From: Candidatus Poribacteria bacterium
GTDB lineage: Bacteria > Poribacteria > WGA-4E > WGA-3G
Direction: 5' to 3'
Assembly (NCBI GenBank): GCA_022394775.1
Contig: JAGFCB010000054.1
Coordinates: forward strand, 1 to 64,000
DNA: 64,000 nt
The translations under genes and the position numbers were made by a program. The first letter of the stretch is position 1. Each line of letters opens with the position of its first letter. Positions 11,015 through 22,108 of this stretch are shown here, one piece after another. The notes below the pieces were generated by a model. The model did not search any database and had not been told where the DNA came from. It was given only the letters and a program-made list of their open reading frames with translations.

Positions 11015-11947
11015 TTACTCACCATTTTCACCTGCTGCAAGGGACAACGTCTCAACGTCTTCAACATTCATAACACGACTTTCCGGTAATGTTCGTTTTA
11101 CTAAGCCAGACAGAACCTTTCCGGGACCTACCTCTACAAAATGTGTGATGCCTGTTTTCTCAATCGTTCGCAGTGTCTTTTCCCATTGGACAGGTTGTGT
11201 TATCTGTTGAAATAGCAGAGCTCCAATGTCCCCCGCATCTGCCGAAAACTCACCCGTTACGTTCATTACAATATCAACTTTCGGCGGTTGCATCGTCACC
11301 GAATTAAGCACGGATCCAAATTTTTGCTGCGCGGGCACCATTAAAGGTGAATGAAATGCCCCGCTTACAGGTAAAAGACGGCACCGTCTCGCTCCAATTT
11401 CCGCTTTCGCCAGTTCAACAACGCGGTTGACAGCATCCACCTCTCCAGAAATTACTAATTGTCCGGGGCAGTTGTAGTTGGCGATGTTCACAATCCCATC
11501 AGTCGTGTCGCAGAACTGTTGAAGGTGTTCTACCTTCATTCCGAGGATTGCCGCCATCGTGCCTTGCTGTGTTTCGCCTGCCTCTGCCATTAAACTGGCA
11601 CGTGCATTGACCAACTGCAAAGCATCCGAGAAGTCAAGAACCTCTGCTGCCACGAGCGCGGCGTACTCTCCCAAACTATGTCCCGCAACTGCAGTTGGGA
11701 CGATGCCAAATTCTTTTAGAACGCGCAATGTTGCGACACTACATGTCAAAATCGCCAGTTGTGTGTTTTCGGTCTGCTTCAAGTCTGACTCCGGACCTTC
11801 AAAACAGAGCTGACTCAAAGCGCGCCCAAGGGCTGCGTCGGCTTCCTGAAAAACCTCAGCGGCAGTTGGGTAGGTTCGTGCTAATTCCGCACCCATGCCG
11901 ACTTGTTGTGATCCTTGTCCTGGAAAAATAAAGGCGAGTTGTCTCAT
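11015..11947 (-). CDS. fabD: malonyl-CoA:ACP transacylase
   Basis: AFIFPGQGSQQVGMG, AGHSLGEYAALVAA. Confidence 0.97.
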   Translation of the reverse strand: MRQLAFIFPGQGSQQVGMGAELARTYPTAAEVFQEADAALGRALSQLCFEGPESDLKQTENTQLAILTCSVATLRVLKEFGIVPTAVAGHSLGEYAALVAAEVLDFSDALQLVNARASLMAEAGETQQGTMAAILGMKVEHLQQFCDTTDGIVNIANYNCPGQLVISGEVDAVNRVVELAKAEIGARRCRLLPVSGAFHSPLMVPAQQKFGSVLNSVTMQPPKVDIVMNVTGEFSADAGDIGALLFQQITQPVQWEKTLRTIEKTGITHFVEVGPGKVLSGLVKRTLPESRVMNVEDVETLSLAAGENGE

Positions 11948-11983
11948 AACTCCTGATGCATCTACGCGACTTTCGTATCTCGG

Positions 11984-12979
11984 TTACAATCGTAGGAGCG
12001 TGCTTCCCCATGTTAAGCCTGCGCCAAAAGTCACAAACAGAAGTAAGTCTCCCGGCTTTGCCCGTCCCTCACGAATCGCCTCGTCTAAGGCGATAATTAC
12101 TGTTGCTGCAGAGGTATTCCCATATTTATCAACGTTAACATAAACTTTCTCTCGTGGAACACCGAGCCTATCGCCGACTGCCTCAATGATGCGCAAATTC
12201 GCTTGATGCGGAATCAACAGGTCAATATCCTCAACGCTGACATTTGCCTCACGTAAAACACGTTGCGCAGCTTCGGGCATAAGCCGTACTCCCAGTTTAA
12301 AGACCTCACGCCCATTCATCTGAAGTTTGTCAAGCTTTTGGTCAATGGCTACCTGGGTAATCGGCATTCTCGATCCACCCGCAGGAATACCAAGCAGATC
12401 GATATCAGCATAATCACCATCGGACCCGATGTAAGATGCAAGAATTCCTTTGGGCTCATCTGTGGCTTGGACGACAGCAGCACCCGCGCCATCTCCAAAG
12501 AGAACGCATGTGCTTCTATCATTCCAATCAATGATGTTATTGAAAACCTCGCCACCGACAACGAGAATCGTATTGTACCGTCCAGATTTAATCATTCCAT
12601 CGGCTAAATCCAGCCCATAAAGAAAACCAGCGCATGCGGCAGATACATCCATAGCGGCGGCGTTCTTCGCTCCGATACCTTTCTGGACATAGCACGCTGT
12701 TGAGGGAAAAAACGTGTCAGGTGTAACGGTAGCAACGAGAATCATCTCAATGTCAAGCGGATCTATGTGAGCGTTTTTAATAGCCCATCGTGCAGCATGC
12801 ACACAGAGATCAGAAGTAGCGACATCGTCTTCAGCGATACGTCGTTCCGCAATTCCTGTGCGTTGACGAATCCATTCGTCACTTGTATCCACCATTTTCT
12901 CAAGGTCAAAGTTGGTAACAACCTGTTCAGGAAGGTAAGAACCCGTGCCTGTGATGGTTGCATATCGAAGTTGCGTCAT
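11984..12979 (-). CDS. fabH: beta-ketoacyl-ACP synthase III
   Basis: ITGTGSYLPEQVVTN..DEWIRQRTGI, DVSAACAGFLYGL, IPHQANLRIIEA. Start MTQLRYATITG chosen; the ORF track begins at 13036. Confidence 0.95.
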   Translation of the reverse strand: MTQLRYATITGTGSYLPEQVVTNFDLEKMVDTSDEWIRQRTGIAERRIAEDDVATSDLCVHAARWAIKNAHIDPLDIEMILVATVTPDTFFPSTACYVQKGIGAKNAAAMDVSAACAGFLYGLDLADGMIKSGRYNTILVVGGEVFNNIIDWNDRSTCVLFGDGAGAAVVQATDEPKGILASYIGSDGDYADIDLLGIPAGGSRMPITQVAIDQKLDKLQMNGREVFKLGVRLMPEAAQRVLREANVSVEDIDLLIPHQANLRIIEAVGDRLGVPREKVYVNVDKYGNTSAATVIIALDEAIREGRAKPGDLLLFVTFGAGLTWGSTLLRL

Positions 12980-13073
12980 TATATCTCTCTTGGCGTTTTT
13001 GGCGTTGTAAGGTCCTGCTTGCGAGCCGAGACTCACTGCGAAATCCCATCGGCCCTTCTGACCGACACCTTAT

Positions 13074-13259
13074 CTACGCCTCGTCAGTAGATTTTAGCAC
13101 GGGTCGTCCGTTATAATGCCCACATCCGGAACAGAGACGATGAGAAATGATCGTTTCTCCGCAATATGAACAGACGCTTGTGGCTTTGTCATGGAGCGCG
13201 TTATGGCTCCGCCGCATTCTTTTTTTTGATTTTGACGTTTTCCGTTTTGGATGCGCCAT
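13074..13259 (-). CDS. rpmF: 50S ribosomal protein L32
   Basis: MAHPKRKTSKSKKRMRRSHNAL...CSYCGETIISHRLCSGCGHYNGRPV, with a Cys4 zinc-binding pattern. Confidence 0.95.
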   Translation of the reverse strand: MAHPKRKTSKSKKRMRRSHNALHDKATSVCSYCGETIISHRLCSGCGHYNGRPVLKSTDEA

Positions 13260-13341
13260 CGGTTATCTCCTTACAATTCTTTGTAATCTTAATAATCGTG
13301 ATTCTAAAGTTCGCTCCCACAATTTGATATCTGTTATGATT

Positions 13342-13908
13342 TTAGTTATCTTCCAGCATCTTTGACAGAACCGAAAACGGGTTAGAAGCTTGTGCCGGTG
13401 ACGTATCAACTCTCTCGCAAGAACATCCGTCACTATTGAGTTCCGCACCACATTCTGGGCAGAGCCCTTCACATGTCTCCGAACAGAGTGCCCATGCCGG
13501 TATCTCAAGGACGAGCATCTGCCGCACATCTTCTGAAATGTCTACGGTCTCTCCATCGTAATATCGCTCATCCGCTTCACTCTCTTCCGGCGATTCACGA
13601 CTCATAGAGAATAACAGTTCAAGTTTTGTTGCTATGTCCACCGCAAACAGCGTAATACACCGTCGGCACTCTACCGAAATTTCCGTTTCAATGTCGGCTA
13701 TCACATAAACATTATCGTCGCCTTGACGAAATAATTGGACTGCACACGACAGCGGTTTAATGAAATCCGCCTCTTCATAATCCAAACTCAGGGACGCGGG
13801 CGGCACAAGGGCTTCGTATGCCTTGAAGTCCTCGTGTCGAAAGTCTTTCATGTCAAATACTAACGTGTCTTTTATGCCTTCCTGCATATCCAATTTCCCC
13901 TCAAGCAT
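13342..13908 (-). CDS. DUF177/YceD family protein
   Basis: CRRCITLFAVDIATKLELLFS...LVLEIPAWALCSETCEGLCPECGAELN; located beside rpmF as is usual. Confidence 0.85.
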   Translation of the reverse strand: MLEGKLDMQEGIKDTLVFDMKDFRHEDFKAYEALVPPASLSLDYEEADFIKPLSCAVQLFRQGDDNVYVIADIETEISVECRRCITLFAVDIATKLELLFSMSRESPEESEADERYYDGETVDISEDVRQMLVLEIPAWALCSETCEGLCPECGAELNSDGCSCERVDTSPAQASNPFSVLSKMLEDN

Positions 13909-13999
13909 CTATCATCAGGCAGTCTTCAGGTTTTCCTAACTATGACAGTCAAATGGCAAAAATGGACGAACACGTAGTCCTGTCCCTAACTTTGAAAAA

Positions 14000-15322
14000 T
14001 TAAAAATCGACTTCTTCTTCGATCCTAATGAGTTGTGTATCACCTTTCACAGCTTCAAGTGTATGGATCTCTGCAAGTGCTGCTTTCATATTCTTTTCCC
14101 GTGCATTGTGGGTCAGCATAACCAGTGACACAGTCTCCATACCGTGAGGATCCTTTTGGATCACAGAAGCGACACTGATTTGCCAGTTGCCTAAAATGGT
14201 ACCGATTTTCGCAAGGACACCAGGACGGTCAGCAACCACAAAACGCAGATAGTAGCGCGTCTCTATATCATCAATAGGGGAAACATCCACTTCCGATTGT
14301 GAACCGGCAAGCCATGCTTGCGAAATCGGGGAGCTCACGCCTTGTTGCACAGATTTTCCAGCGTCAATGATGTCCGCAACAACTGCACTTGCTGTCGGCA
14401 TCTCACCGGCACCTTGTCCATAGAAAAGAGTGGGACCCACCGCGTCGCCGATGACGCAAACTGCATTAAACGCACCGCCGACATTCGCTAACAGACTCCG
14501 CTCTGGCACGAGCGTCGGATGCACGCGCGCTTCTACACGGTTTCCGTCGCTTAACTTCGCGATGGCGAGCAATTTAATAACGTAACCCAGCTCACGCGCG
14601 TATTGGATCTCTTTCTGGGTAATACCTGTGATACCTTCAACGTGGAATTGCGATAGTGAAACATTGCTCCGATAGGCAAGAGCGATCAGGAGAATCAGTT
14701 TCTGTGCGGCATCAATACCTTCAACATCGAACGTTGGATCGGCTTCGGCATAGCCTTTATCTTGTGCCGCTTTCAGAACGTCCGAGAAATCGACACTCCG
14801 TTCGTGCATCTCCGTGAGGATGTAGTTACATGTTCCATTCACGATGCCATAGAGCGAGTGAATCTGGTTACCAGCGAAACTCTCTTGTAGCGTCTTGATA
14901 ATCGGAATACCCCCCGCTGTACTTGCCTCAAAATTAAGGCTAACTCGGTGTTCCGAAGCGAGTTGGAACAATTCGCTGCCGTGTTCTGCGAGGAGAGCTT
15001 TGTTCGCTGTGACGATATGCTTACCATTTCGGATCGCACGACTGATAAATGTGTGTGCTTCCGTGGTTCCACCAATAAGCTCAACGACGATATCAATGTC
15101 CGGATTATCAACGACTTCGGCGGGATCGCTTGTCAGACAGTCAGCAGGGAGTTCAACGCCTTCTCGCGTCGCGGGCAGCGTCCGTTTGACTATTTTTTTT
15201 ACGCATAATTCAATGCCACTGTTTTTCGCAATGAGGGCATTCTGATTTAATAGGATTTTAGAGACACCCGTGCCAACGGTACCCCACCCTAAAATGCCAA
15301 CATTCACGCACGACTTATCCAC
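14000..15322 (-). CDS. hom: homoserine dehydrogenase
   Basis: NVGILGWGTVGTGVSKIL, GIVNGTCNYILTEM, AEADPTFDVEGIDAAQKL, C-terminal ACT domain. Confidence 0.95.
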   Translation of the reverse strand: MDKSCVNVGILGWGTVGTGVSKILLNQNALIAKNSGIELCVKKIVKRTLPATREGVELPADCLTSDPAEVVDNPDIDIVVELIGGTTEAHTFISRAIRNGKHIVTANKALLAEHGSELFQLASEHRVSLNFEASTAGGIPIIKTLQESFAGNQIHSLYGIVNGTCNYILTEMHERSVDFSDVLKAAQDKGYAEADPTFDVEGIDAAQKLILLIALAYRSNVSLSQFHVEGITGITQKEIQYARELGYVIKLLAIAKLSDGNRVEARVHPTLVPERSLLANVGGAFNAVCVIGDAVGPTLFYGQGAGEMPTASAVVADIIDAGKSVQQGVSSPISQAWLAGSQSEVDVSPIDDIETRYYLRFVVADRPGVLAKIGTILGNWQISVASVIQKDPHGMETVSLVMLTHNAREKNMKAALAEIHTLEAVKGDTQLIRIEEEVDF

Positions 15323-15404
15323 TACTATAACTCCCTCTCTTCTTTGCCACTTGCTCCACGGCTTGTAACCGCAACACTGACAAACCGAATTTATATATCA
15401 GAAA

Positions 15405-15478
15405 TCGGGGCGACTGGATTCGAACCAGCGACCTCTTGAACCCCATTCAAGCGCGCTTCCGGGCTGCGCCACGCCCCG
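15405..15478 (-). tRNA. tRNA-Pro (anticodon GGG)
   Basis: Reverse strand CGGGGCGTGGCGCAGCCCGGAAGCGCGCTTGAATGGGGTTCAAGAGGTCGCTGGTTCGAATCCAGTCGCCCCGA; acceptor CGGGGCG/CGCCCCG, anticodon arm CTTGA-AT-GGG-GT-TCAAG, TPsiC arm CTGGTTCGAATCCAG; CCA not encoded. Confidence 0.95.
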
Positions 15479-15502
15479 TCATTCACAAAATTAATCCATT
15501 TA

Positions 15503-15531
15503 ATTGTATCATAAGTCTCGGTGAATGTCAA
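15503..15531 (-). promoter_or_regulatory. sigma70 promoter of tRNA-Pro
   Basis: Reverse strand TTGACA-N17-TACAAT. Confidence 0.75.
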
Positions 15532-15665
15532 ATAAAAAAATAGACGGTTGGCGGAAATCTTCAGTCCATATAGGACGAATGCGTCGCGCCTCTATTTGTC
15601 ATTTATTTCGACGGGCAAGGCGAAGTTTTTTGCCTCGCCCTCGACTTCGGATATAATTAATACGC

Positions 15666-16451
15666 CTACGCAAAACCCATCTCTTTCAGATTTCTGAGGC
15701 TGATACCTAAACTTTCAAACGGATCACGTTCATAGCAGCTATCTTGTTCGATAATATACCATTCAACGCCTGCATAGATACACGCATCTAAGATGGCAGG
15801 CCAGTTAAGGTTACCTTCACCGACTTCCGCATAACGTTGCGAGGAACCTTCCATCGCCATGTCTTTGAGATGAATAATGTCGGCGCGGCCTTTTAACTGA
15901 CGGACCCATTCCGCAGGATCACCACCACCGTGTTGAATCCAGTACGTGTCGAGTTCACTCTTAAAATAGTTTGGATCGCTTTCGGCATATAAAATTTCCA
16001 GCCCAGTGCGTCCGTTGTAGCGTTCCAACTCGAAACTATGATTGTGATAGGAAAAGGTCAACCCGCCTTCGGCGAGTCGTGCCGCGACTTCGGATGCCTC
16101 TTTCGCGAATGTTGCGTATCCCTCAGCCGTACGGTATTCGCCGGGAAGTCCGCCAATCGCGGCATGCTTGCATCCCCACAATTGATGTTCATCAATAACA
16201 GATTGCGGTTCATCCCGCATCCGTTCATAACTTGTATGCGTAGCGATGATGCTAATGCCTTCCCCGTCAACGATATTTTTCAGGGCTGCAGGTTCAATCG
16301 GACCAAGTGCAGAGCATTGCACCGCTTCATAGCCGAGCTGCCGAACCTTTTTCATTGTTTCGGCAATATCCGCCTCAGTTTTGGTAAATTCTCTGACAGT
16401 ATAAAGCTGCGCTGCGATCTGTTTTGCAGAGCGCGCGTTTTGTGTTGCCAT
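15666..16451 (-). CDS. sugar phosphate isomerase/epimerase (xylose isomerase-like TIM barrel)
   Basis: AAQLYTVREFTKTEADIAETMKKVRQLGYEAVQ; LTFSYHNHSFEL; HLKDM; ILDACIYAGVEWYIIEQD. Confidence 0.85.
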   Translation of the reverse strand: MATQNARSAKQIAAQLYTVREFTKTEADIAETMKKVRQLGYEAVQCSALGPIEPAALKNIVDGEGISIIATHTSYERMRDEPQSVIDEHQLWGCKHAAIGGLPGEYRTAEGYATFAKEASEVAARLAEGGLTFSYHNHSFELERYNGRTGLEILYAESDPNYFKSELDTYWIQHGGGDPAEWVRQLKGRADIIHLKDMAMEGSSQRYAEVGEGNLNWPAILDACIYAGVEWYIIEQDSCYERDPFESLGISLRNLKEMGFA

Positions 16452-16489
16452 AACGACTCCTTAGTATTTGGCTTACGCCATTTTCGGAT

Positions 16490-16518
16490 AGTATACCAAA
16501 ATAGCGTCTACCGGTCAA
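16490..16518 (-). promoter_or_regulatory. sigma70 promoter of the 15666-16451 gene
   Basis: Reverse strand TTGACC-N17-TATACT. Confidence 0.65.
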
Positions 16519-16661
16519 GTTAATATAGATTGATATCAGAACCATTCAGTTCTCTTATAAGGGTGACCTTTAGGTCTCCGAATCCCGACTTCTCAAATTA
16601 ACTGATAACTTCTGAAAAATTGGTTTGCATATAAAGAATCGTTCTGATAAACTTTAAAATT

Positions 16662-17012
16662 ATGCTGAACTCTTTTTTCTTCGGTGGTAAAGGACCAGGT
16701 TCCTTTCGACTTTTCCGTCTTCTCCTCCATTTCCCAAATTTCGTCAAGTTGGCGTGGCGACTCTTTTTTGATGAACGCGTTCCTATTCATCGAAAAGCGA
16801 TCCTCATCCTCGCTGAATTATTGGCGATTATCTTCGCAGCTGCCTACTTGATCAATCCACTTGATTTTGATTTTCTCCCGATCATTGGTCGATTTGACGA
16901 CATCGTCGTTGGTGCTTTTCTGATTCTTATCCCCAGCGCATGGCTCTTCATCAAATTGTGCCCTGAACCTATTGCCCGTGAACATGTAGAAAGAATTTCA
17001 CGCGGCGAGTAA
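16662..17012 (+). CDS. DUF1232 (YkvA-like) small membrane protein
   Basis: LFFDERVPIHRKAILILAELLAIIFAAAYLINPLDFDFLPIIGRFDDIVVGAFLI, typical DUF1232 motif. Confidence 0.8.
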   Translation: MLNSFFFGGKGPGSFRLFRLLLHFPNFVKLAWRLFFDERVPIHRKAILILAELLAIIFAAAYLINPLDFDFLPIIGRFDDIVVGAFLILIPSAWLFIKLCPEPIAREHVERISRGE

Positions 17013-17187
17013 ATAGAAATTGCGGTGTCCGATGTTTTTCAAATACACCACATTTTTCCAACTTTTTTGCAACTTTTTTTTCCAATAGGTGTGTCTTTAG
17101 GACGAAAACACAAAAAACTTAAACAAATGGTTCCGATCATCTCCGAAATCGGAGTTTTCGCCAATAAATTATACTGGAGGTTATACC

Positions 17188-18798
17188 ATGAAATTCAGAA
17201 ACACACTTCAAAGCCCTGGACGGGTCATCTTGATTGTAGCAGCACTCATCGTTGTCACAGGAATCGTTATCAGTTGGGATACAGATGAGTTCGCAGTGCA
17301 AACAGCAATCGGACAGACAAACGACACGCTTGAAACATCCGAAGATTTTCAGCACTTGGAGCGGGCAAATCGGGCGTTCATTAATTTAATCAAACGGACA
17401 CGTCCTGCGGTTGTGAAAATTACAACACAAACAAGACGAAATAGGATTGTGACATCACAAAGAAATCAACTGACACCTGAGGAAGAAGAGGAATTTAGAC
17501 GCTTTTTCGGCGACGAGCTTCCACGCCCCTTCAGACGCTTTTTTGAAGAACGCAGAGCCCCTGAACTTCCTAACCCAAGACCCCGTACAGGTGTTGGCTC
17601 CGGCGTAATTGTCAGTGACGACGGTTACATCCTTACCAATAACCATGTTATTGAGGGCACCGACGAGATTAAGGTAACCCTATCGGACGGCAGCGAGTAT
17701 GATGCCGAGTTAGTCGGGCGCGATGATGCGCAGAGTGAGGTCGGTGGTAGCGATTTAGCAGTTATTAAAATTGATGCTGAAGAACTGCCAGTCCTACCGT
17801 TCGGTGATTCGGACGCGCTTGAAGTTGGTGAGTGGGTTATCGCCATCGGAACACCGCTGAACTATTCCCAAACAGTGACGCGCGGTATTGTTAGCGCGAA
17901 GGGGAGGACAGGATTCACCACCTATGGACAGTTCATACAAACGGATGCCCCGATTAATATAGGGAACAGTGGCGGTGCCCTGATTAACATTCGTGGCGAA
18001 TTGGTCGGTATCAATACGCTAATTGCCACCAATAGCATTACCAGGGGAAACATCGGACTCGGTTTCTCTATTCCAAGTAATCTGGCACAACAGATCTTGC
18101 CACAACTTATAGAAAACGGTAAGGTGGAACGCGGTTGGCTCGGTATTAGTATGGATCCAGTGAGTGCTGAGTTAGCGGAGAAACTGAATCTTGATATGCC
18201 ACGCGGTGTACTCGTTGAAGTTGTTGGTCCGAAAAGCCCCGCCCAAAAAGCAGGCATCCAGCGCGGTGATGTTATTCTTACTTTTGATGAGCAGCAAGTC
18301 CAAGACCAGTATCACTTGCTGCATATTGTCGCAGCAACAAAGGTTGGTAAATCTGTTGAAGTGAGAGTCGTCCGCGAGGACGGCAAAGAAAGACAGTTGA
18401 CTGTTAAATTGGGTAAACGTACACGAGAAACCCTTGCTTCACTCTCACCCAATGAGGAACTACCAATAGTGGAGCAAGTAGAAGAAGAAAAGTTGGCGGG
18501 ACTTCAGGTTGAAGATCTAACCCCTGAGCTGGCTGAACGTTACGGCTATCCTTCGGGCGCAAAAGGCGTTATTGTCACACAAGTTGAACGCGGCAGTAAT
18601 GCCGAGAAAGAAGGTATCAAACCCGGATATCTTATCCAAGAAATGGAATGGATACCGATTGATGACCTTGAAGCGTATTCCCGCGTCGCTGAGCAACTGA
18701 AAGGGCAGAATAAGGGGCGTGTACTCCTCTATGTCAAGTTGCCAGATAATCGCGGTGGGGACTATATTACCGTGGGGCCTCGCAGATCAGACCGGTAA
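17188..18798 (+). CDS. DegP/HtrA-type serine protease with PDZ domains
   Basis: GVGSGVIVSDDGYILTNNHVI, GSDLAVIKID, DAPINIGNSGGALINIRGELVGINT, two PDZ-like C-terminal regions, N-terminal signal anchor. Confidence 0.93.
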   Translation: MKFRNTLQSPGRVILIVAALIVVTGIVISWDTDEFAVQTAIGQTNDTLETSEDFQHLERANRAFINLIKRTRPAVVKITTQTRRNRIVTSQRNQLTPEEEEEFRRFFGDELPRPFRRFFEERRAPELPNPRPRTGVGSGVIVSDDGYILTNNHVIEGTDEIKVTLSDGSEYDAELVGRDDAQSEVGGSDLAVIKIDAEELPVLPFGDSDALEVGEWVIAIGTPLNYSQTVTRGIVSAKGRTGFTTYGQFIQTDAPINIGNSGGALINIRGELVGINTLIATNSITRGNIGLGFSIPSNLAQQILPQLIENGKVERGWLGISMDPVSAELAEKLNLDMPRGVLVEVVGPKSPAQKAGIQRGDVILTFDEQQVQDQYHLLHIVAATKVGKSVEVRVVREDGKERQLTVKLGKRTRETLASLSPNEELPIVEQVEEEKLAGLQVEDLTPELAERYGYPSGAKGVIVTQVERGSNAEKEGIKPGYLIQEMEWIPIDDLEAYSRVAEQLKGQNKGRVLLYVKLPDNRGGDYITVGPRRSDR

Positions 18799-18845
18799 TT
18801 AACGCAGCAAACGTCCGCGCTATTGGACGGTTCGCGGATTAACTC

Positions 18846-18874
18846 TTGACGGATAGTTGTTTCTCTGGTATACT
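18846..18874 (+). promoter_or_regulatory. sigma70 promoter with flanking 12-bp inverted repeat (operator-like)
   Basis: TTGACG(18846-18851)-N17-TATACT(18869-18874); GGATAGTTGTTT (18851-18862) and AAACAACTATCC (18881-18892) form a perfect 12-bp inverted repeat around the -10. Confidence 0.7.
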
Positions 18875-18918
18875 GCTGAAAAACAACTATCCTTCTGTCA
18901 TTAAGAGGTTCATATTTT

Positions 18919-19923
18919 TTGATGAAAGCACAACGAGTTGTCTGGCCGAGCCGCGCCAAAGTTGACGTTGAGACATTTGAGTTACCGCCCATTGGAGACG
19001 ATGAAGTCATCGTCGCTACAGAATGTACGCTCATTAGTCCGGGGACGGAACGCGCGTTTTTGTTAGGGCTCCCGAACGCACAAGGCAGATACCCATCGCG
19101 TCCCGGTTACAGCAACATCGGTACGGTGATAGAGGTCGGGAAAGCAGTTACGAACTGTCAAGTAGGTGAACGCGTCGCCTCTACCCAAGGACACACCAGC
19201 CATTTTGTAACCGCGCCGAATCGTTTGCTGAAAGTGTCATCCACTGATGTTCCACCCGAAGAGGCAGTTTTCTTTAACCTCGGGGCAATCGCACTGCAAG
19301 GTGTCCGAAAGACACACATTGAATTAGGAGAGGCGACATTGGTTTTAGGGCAGGGACTCATCGGGCTGCTCGCACTACAACTCTCAAAACTCAGTGGTGC
19401 ATTCCCCGTTATTGCAGCGGACCTCACTGATAGCCGGCTCGAAACATCCAAAAGTATGGGCGCGGACTACACCCTCAACCCAGAAGACACTGATTTTTCC
19501 ACACAGTTAAATGATATTACGGAAGATGATGGACCGGCCGTTGTTATTGAGGCAACAGGGCATCCAGACGCGATTAGCACTGCCTTAGATGTAGCAGGTT
19601 GGGGCGCGCGTGTGGTACTGTTAGCGAGTACACGCGGCGAAACGCCGAAAGTGAACTTTTACCGTGATGTGCATAAAAAAGGACTTATCCTTTACGGGGC
19701 ACACAATTCTATACGTCCGCGCCAAGAGTCCTCACCAAACTTCTGGACGCTTGAAGATGATAGTCTTTTGCTGCTAACACTCATCGCTCAGAAACGATTT
19801 AACGTCACACCTTTGATTTCTCATCGCGTCTCAGGCGAAGACGCACCGAAGGCATACCAACTGCTCATGGAATGGAACCCTGACTTACTCGGTGTTGTTC
19901 TCCAGTGGAACGACAACATGTAG
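18919..19923 (+). CDS. zinc-type alcohol dehydrogenase-like oxidoreductase
   Basis: MDR-fold pattern: [67 protein letters not shown]. Confidence 0.85.
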   Translation: MMKAQRVVWPSRAKVDVETFELPPIGDDEVIVATECTLISPGTERAFLLGLPNAQGRYPSRPGYSNIGTVIEVGKAVTNCQVGERVASTQGHTSHFVTAPNRLLKVSSTDVPPEEAVFFNLGAIALQGVRKTHIELGEATLVLGQGLIGLLALQLSKLSGAFPVIAADLTDSRLETSKSMGADYTLNPEDTDFSTQLNDITEDDGPAVVIEATGHPDAISTALDVAGWGARVVLLASTRGETPKVNFYRDVHKKGLILYGAHNSIRPRQESSPNFWTLEDDSLLLLTLIAQKRFNVTPLISHRVSGEDAPKAYQLLMEWNPDLLGVVLQWNDNM

Positions 19924-19943
19924 GCACAAATCTGAAGGAAAAA

Positions 19944-22100
19944 ATGGCACGCCAATATCCGATTGAAAACGTACGCAACATCGGCATTGCAGCACACATT
20001 GATGCCGGGAAAACAACCACGACTGAACGAATCCTTTTCTATACCGGTAAAAAACATAAGATCGGGGCGGTAGATGATGGCACCGCTGAGATGGATTGGA
20101 TGGTGCAGGAACGAGAACGCGGTGTGACAATCACCGCCGCTGCGACCACCTGTTTCTGGCGTGATCACGCAATTCACCTCATCGATACACCCGGACATGT
20201 CGATTTCACGGTAGAGGTCGAGCGTTCCTTACGGGTTTTGGATGGCGCCATAGCACTTTTCTGTGCTGTCGGTGGTGTAGAGCCACAGTCAGAAACCGTC
20301 TGGCATCAAGCAGAACGTTACAATGTGCCGCGTATCGTTTTTGTCAATAAGATGGATAGGGTTGGTGCGAATTACGACCGCGCGCTGGAGATGATGAAAG
20401 AACGGTTAGGTGCGAACCCGCTCCCTCTGCAATTGCCAATCGGCGAAGGTTCAGACTTTGCTGGCGTTATTGATCTGATCACCGAGAAAGCAATACGCTG
20501 GGAGGAAGCAGACCAAGGACAGACGTTTGTGGAAACACAAATTCCACCGGAATTTCAGGAGGCAGTGGAACAGGCACGGGAGACCCTTTTTGAAAGCATC
20601 GCTGTTGAAGATGAAGCGTTACTTGAAAAGTACCTTGGCGGAGAAGAGATAACCCGCGATGAATTGTTGCAGGCAATTCGGGTTACCACTTTAAATGGAA
20701 CACTCGTACCGGTTCTGTGTGGGAGTTCTCTGAAGAATCAAGGCGTTCAACCCCTGCTTGACGCAGTCATCGATTTTTTGCCTTCTCCTATCGATGTACC
20801 TCCTATTGAAGGAACTGTCCAACATCCTGTTGCTGGAAGCGGGCGTTCCAAACGCAAAGCAGACGCAGCCGATCCAGAAGCTAAGATAACACGCCCCGCA
20901 GACGACACTGCCCCCTTGGCAGCCTTGGCGTTTAAGGTGGCAAGCCACCCGACAGTGGACAAACTCGTTTACTGCCGCGTCTATTCTGGCACGCTCAAGC
21001 GCGGAGAGGCAGTCTATAACGTCCGTTCTGAGAAACGAGAACGGGTCAATCGTATTTTGCAGATGCATGCGAATAAAGAGGCGGTATCCGACGCGGCTTA
21101 CGCTGGCGACATCGTTGCGCTCGTTGGGCTTAAAGACACCAAAACTGGAGATACCGTAACCGGTACGAAAGAGCCAATTCTCTTAGAACCCATTACTTTT
21201 CCAGAACCGGTTATCTCCATTGCAATTGAACCTGAGCGTGCCAGCGACGCGGACGCATTAGAAGAGACGCTCGAAAAATTAATGGACGAAGATCCGACCT
21301 TCACCGTCGGAATTGATAAGGAAAGCGGACAGCGGATTATCTCCGGCATGGGTGAACTCCATTTGGAGATTTTGACTGACAGAATGGTCCGTGAATTTGG
21401 CGTAAATGCGCGAGTAAGCAAACTCCAAGTCGCGTATCGTGAAACTATTAGTACCCTTGCGGAAGCGCGTGGAACACACATCCATAAAACAGATGAGGAA
21501 GGCATCTACGGTGATGTGTTACTCACCGTCGAGCCGTTAGCACGCGGCGACGGATTTCAGTTTGAAGATAACACCGACGAGACACAGATTCCACGGCACT
21601 ATATCCCCCCTATTGAAAAGGTATTGGAAGGTGCCATGGGAACAGGCCCCCGCATCGGATACCCGATGCAAGATGTCAAAGTAACGCTCATAGGCGGTTC
21701 CTATCATCCAACAGATTCCTCAGAAGTCGCATTTGAAGCGGCAGCAACTCTCGCTTTTGAGAACGCAGTCAGAAAGGCGAATCCCTTACTCTTAGAACCA
21801 ATTATGCAGATACACATCACTGTTCCTGATGAACATGTCGGTAAAGTCATCGGGGATCTGAATTCACGCCGCGCACAGATTAACGAGAGTACGACGCAAG
21901 ATACGTCCGATACCGGAGGCGGGTCGCAATCCGCGCGAAGCACTATCAATGCTGTTATCCCATTATCGCAGACATTCCAATACACGACACAACTCCGTTC
22001 CATGACGCAGGGACGGGGAACATTCACGTTGGAATTTTCACATTACGAAGTGGTGCCTGAATCTCTTGCTCCGGGTGCGAATCCCATCGCTTCAGTTTAG
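19944..22100 (+). CDS. fusA: translation elongation factor G
   Basis: [71 protein letters not shown]. Internal start preferred over the ORF-track start at 19905. Confidence 0.93.
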   Translation: MARQYPIENVRNIGIAAHIDAGKTTTTERILFYTGKKHKIGAVDDGTAEMDWMVQERERGVTITAAATTCFWRDHAIHLIDTPGHVDFTVEVERSLRVLDGAIALFCAVGGVEPQSETVWHQAERYNVPRIVFVNKMDRVGANYDRALEMMKERLGANPLPLQLPIGEGSDFAGVIDLITEKAIRWEEADQGQTFVETQIPPEFQEAVEQARETLFESIAVEDEALLEKYLGGEEITRDELLQAIRVTTLNGTLVPVLCGSSLKNQGVQPLLDAVIDFLPSPIDVPPIEGTVQHPVAGSGRSKRKADAADPEAKITRPADDTAPLAALAFKVASHPTVDKLVYCRVYSGTLKRGEAVYNVRSEKRERVNRILQMHANKEAVSDAAYAGDIVALVGLKDTKTGDTVTGTKEPILLEPITFPEPVISIAIEPERASDADALEETLEKLMDEDPTFTVGIDKESGQRIISGMGELHLEILTDRMVREFGVNARVSKLQVAYRETISTLAEARGTHIHKTDEEGIYGDVLLTVEPLARGDGFQFEDNTDETQIPRHYIPPIEKVLEGAMGTGPRIGYPMQDVKVTLIGGSYHPTDSSEVAFEAAATLAFENAVRKANPLLLEPIMQIHITVPDEHVGKVIGDLNSRRAQINESTTQDTSDTGGGSQSARSTINAVIPLSQTFQYTTQLRSMTQGRGTFTLEFSHYEVVPESLAPGANPIASV

Positions 22101-22108
22101 AGACCCTA

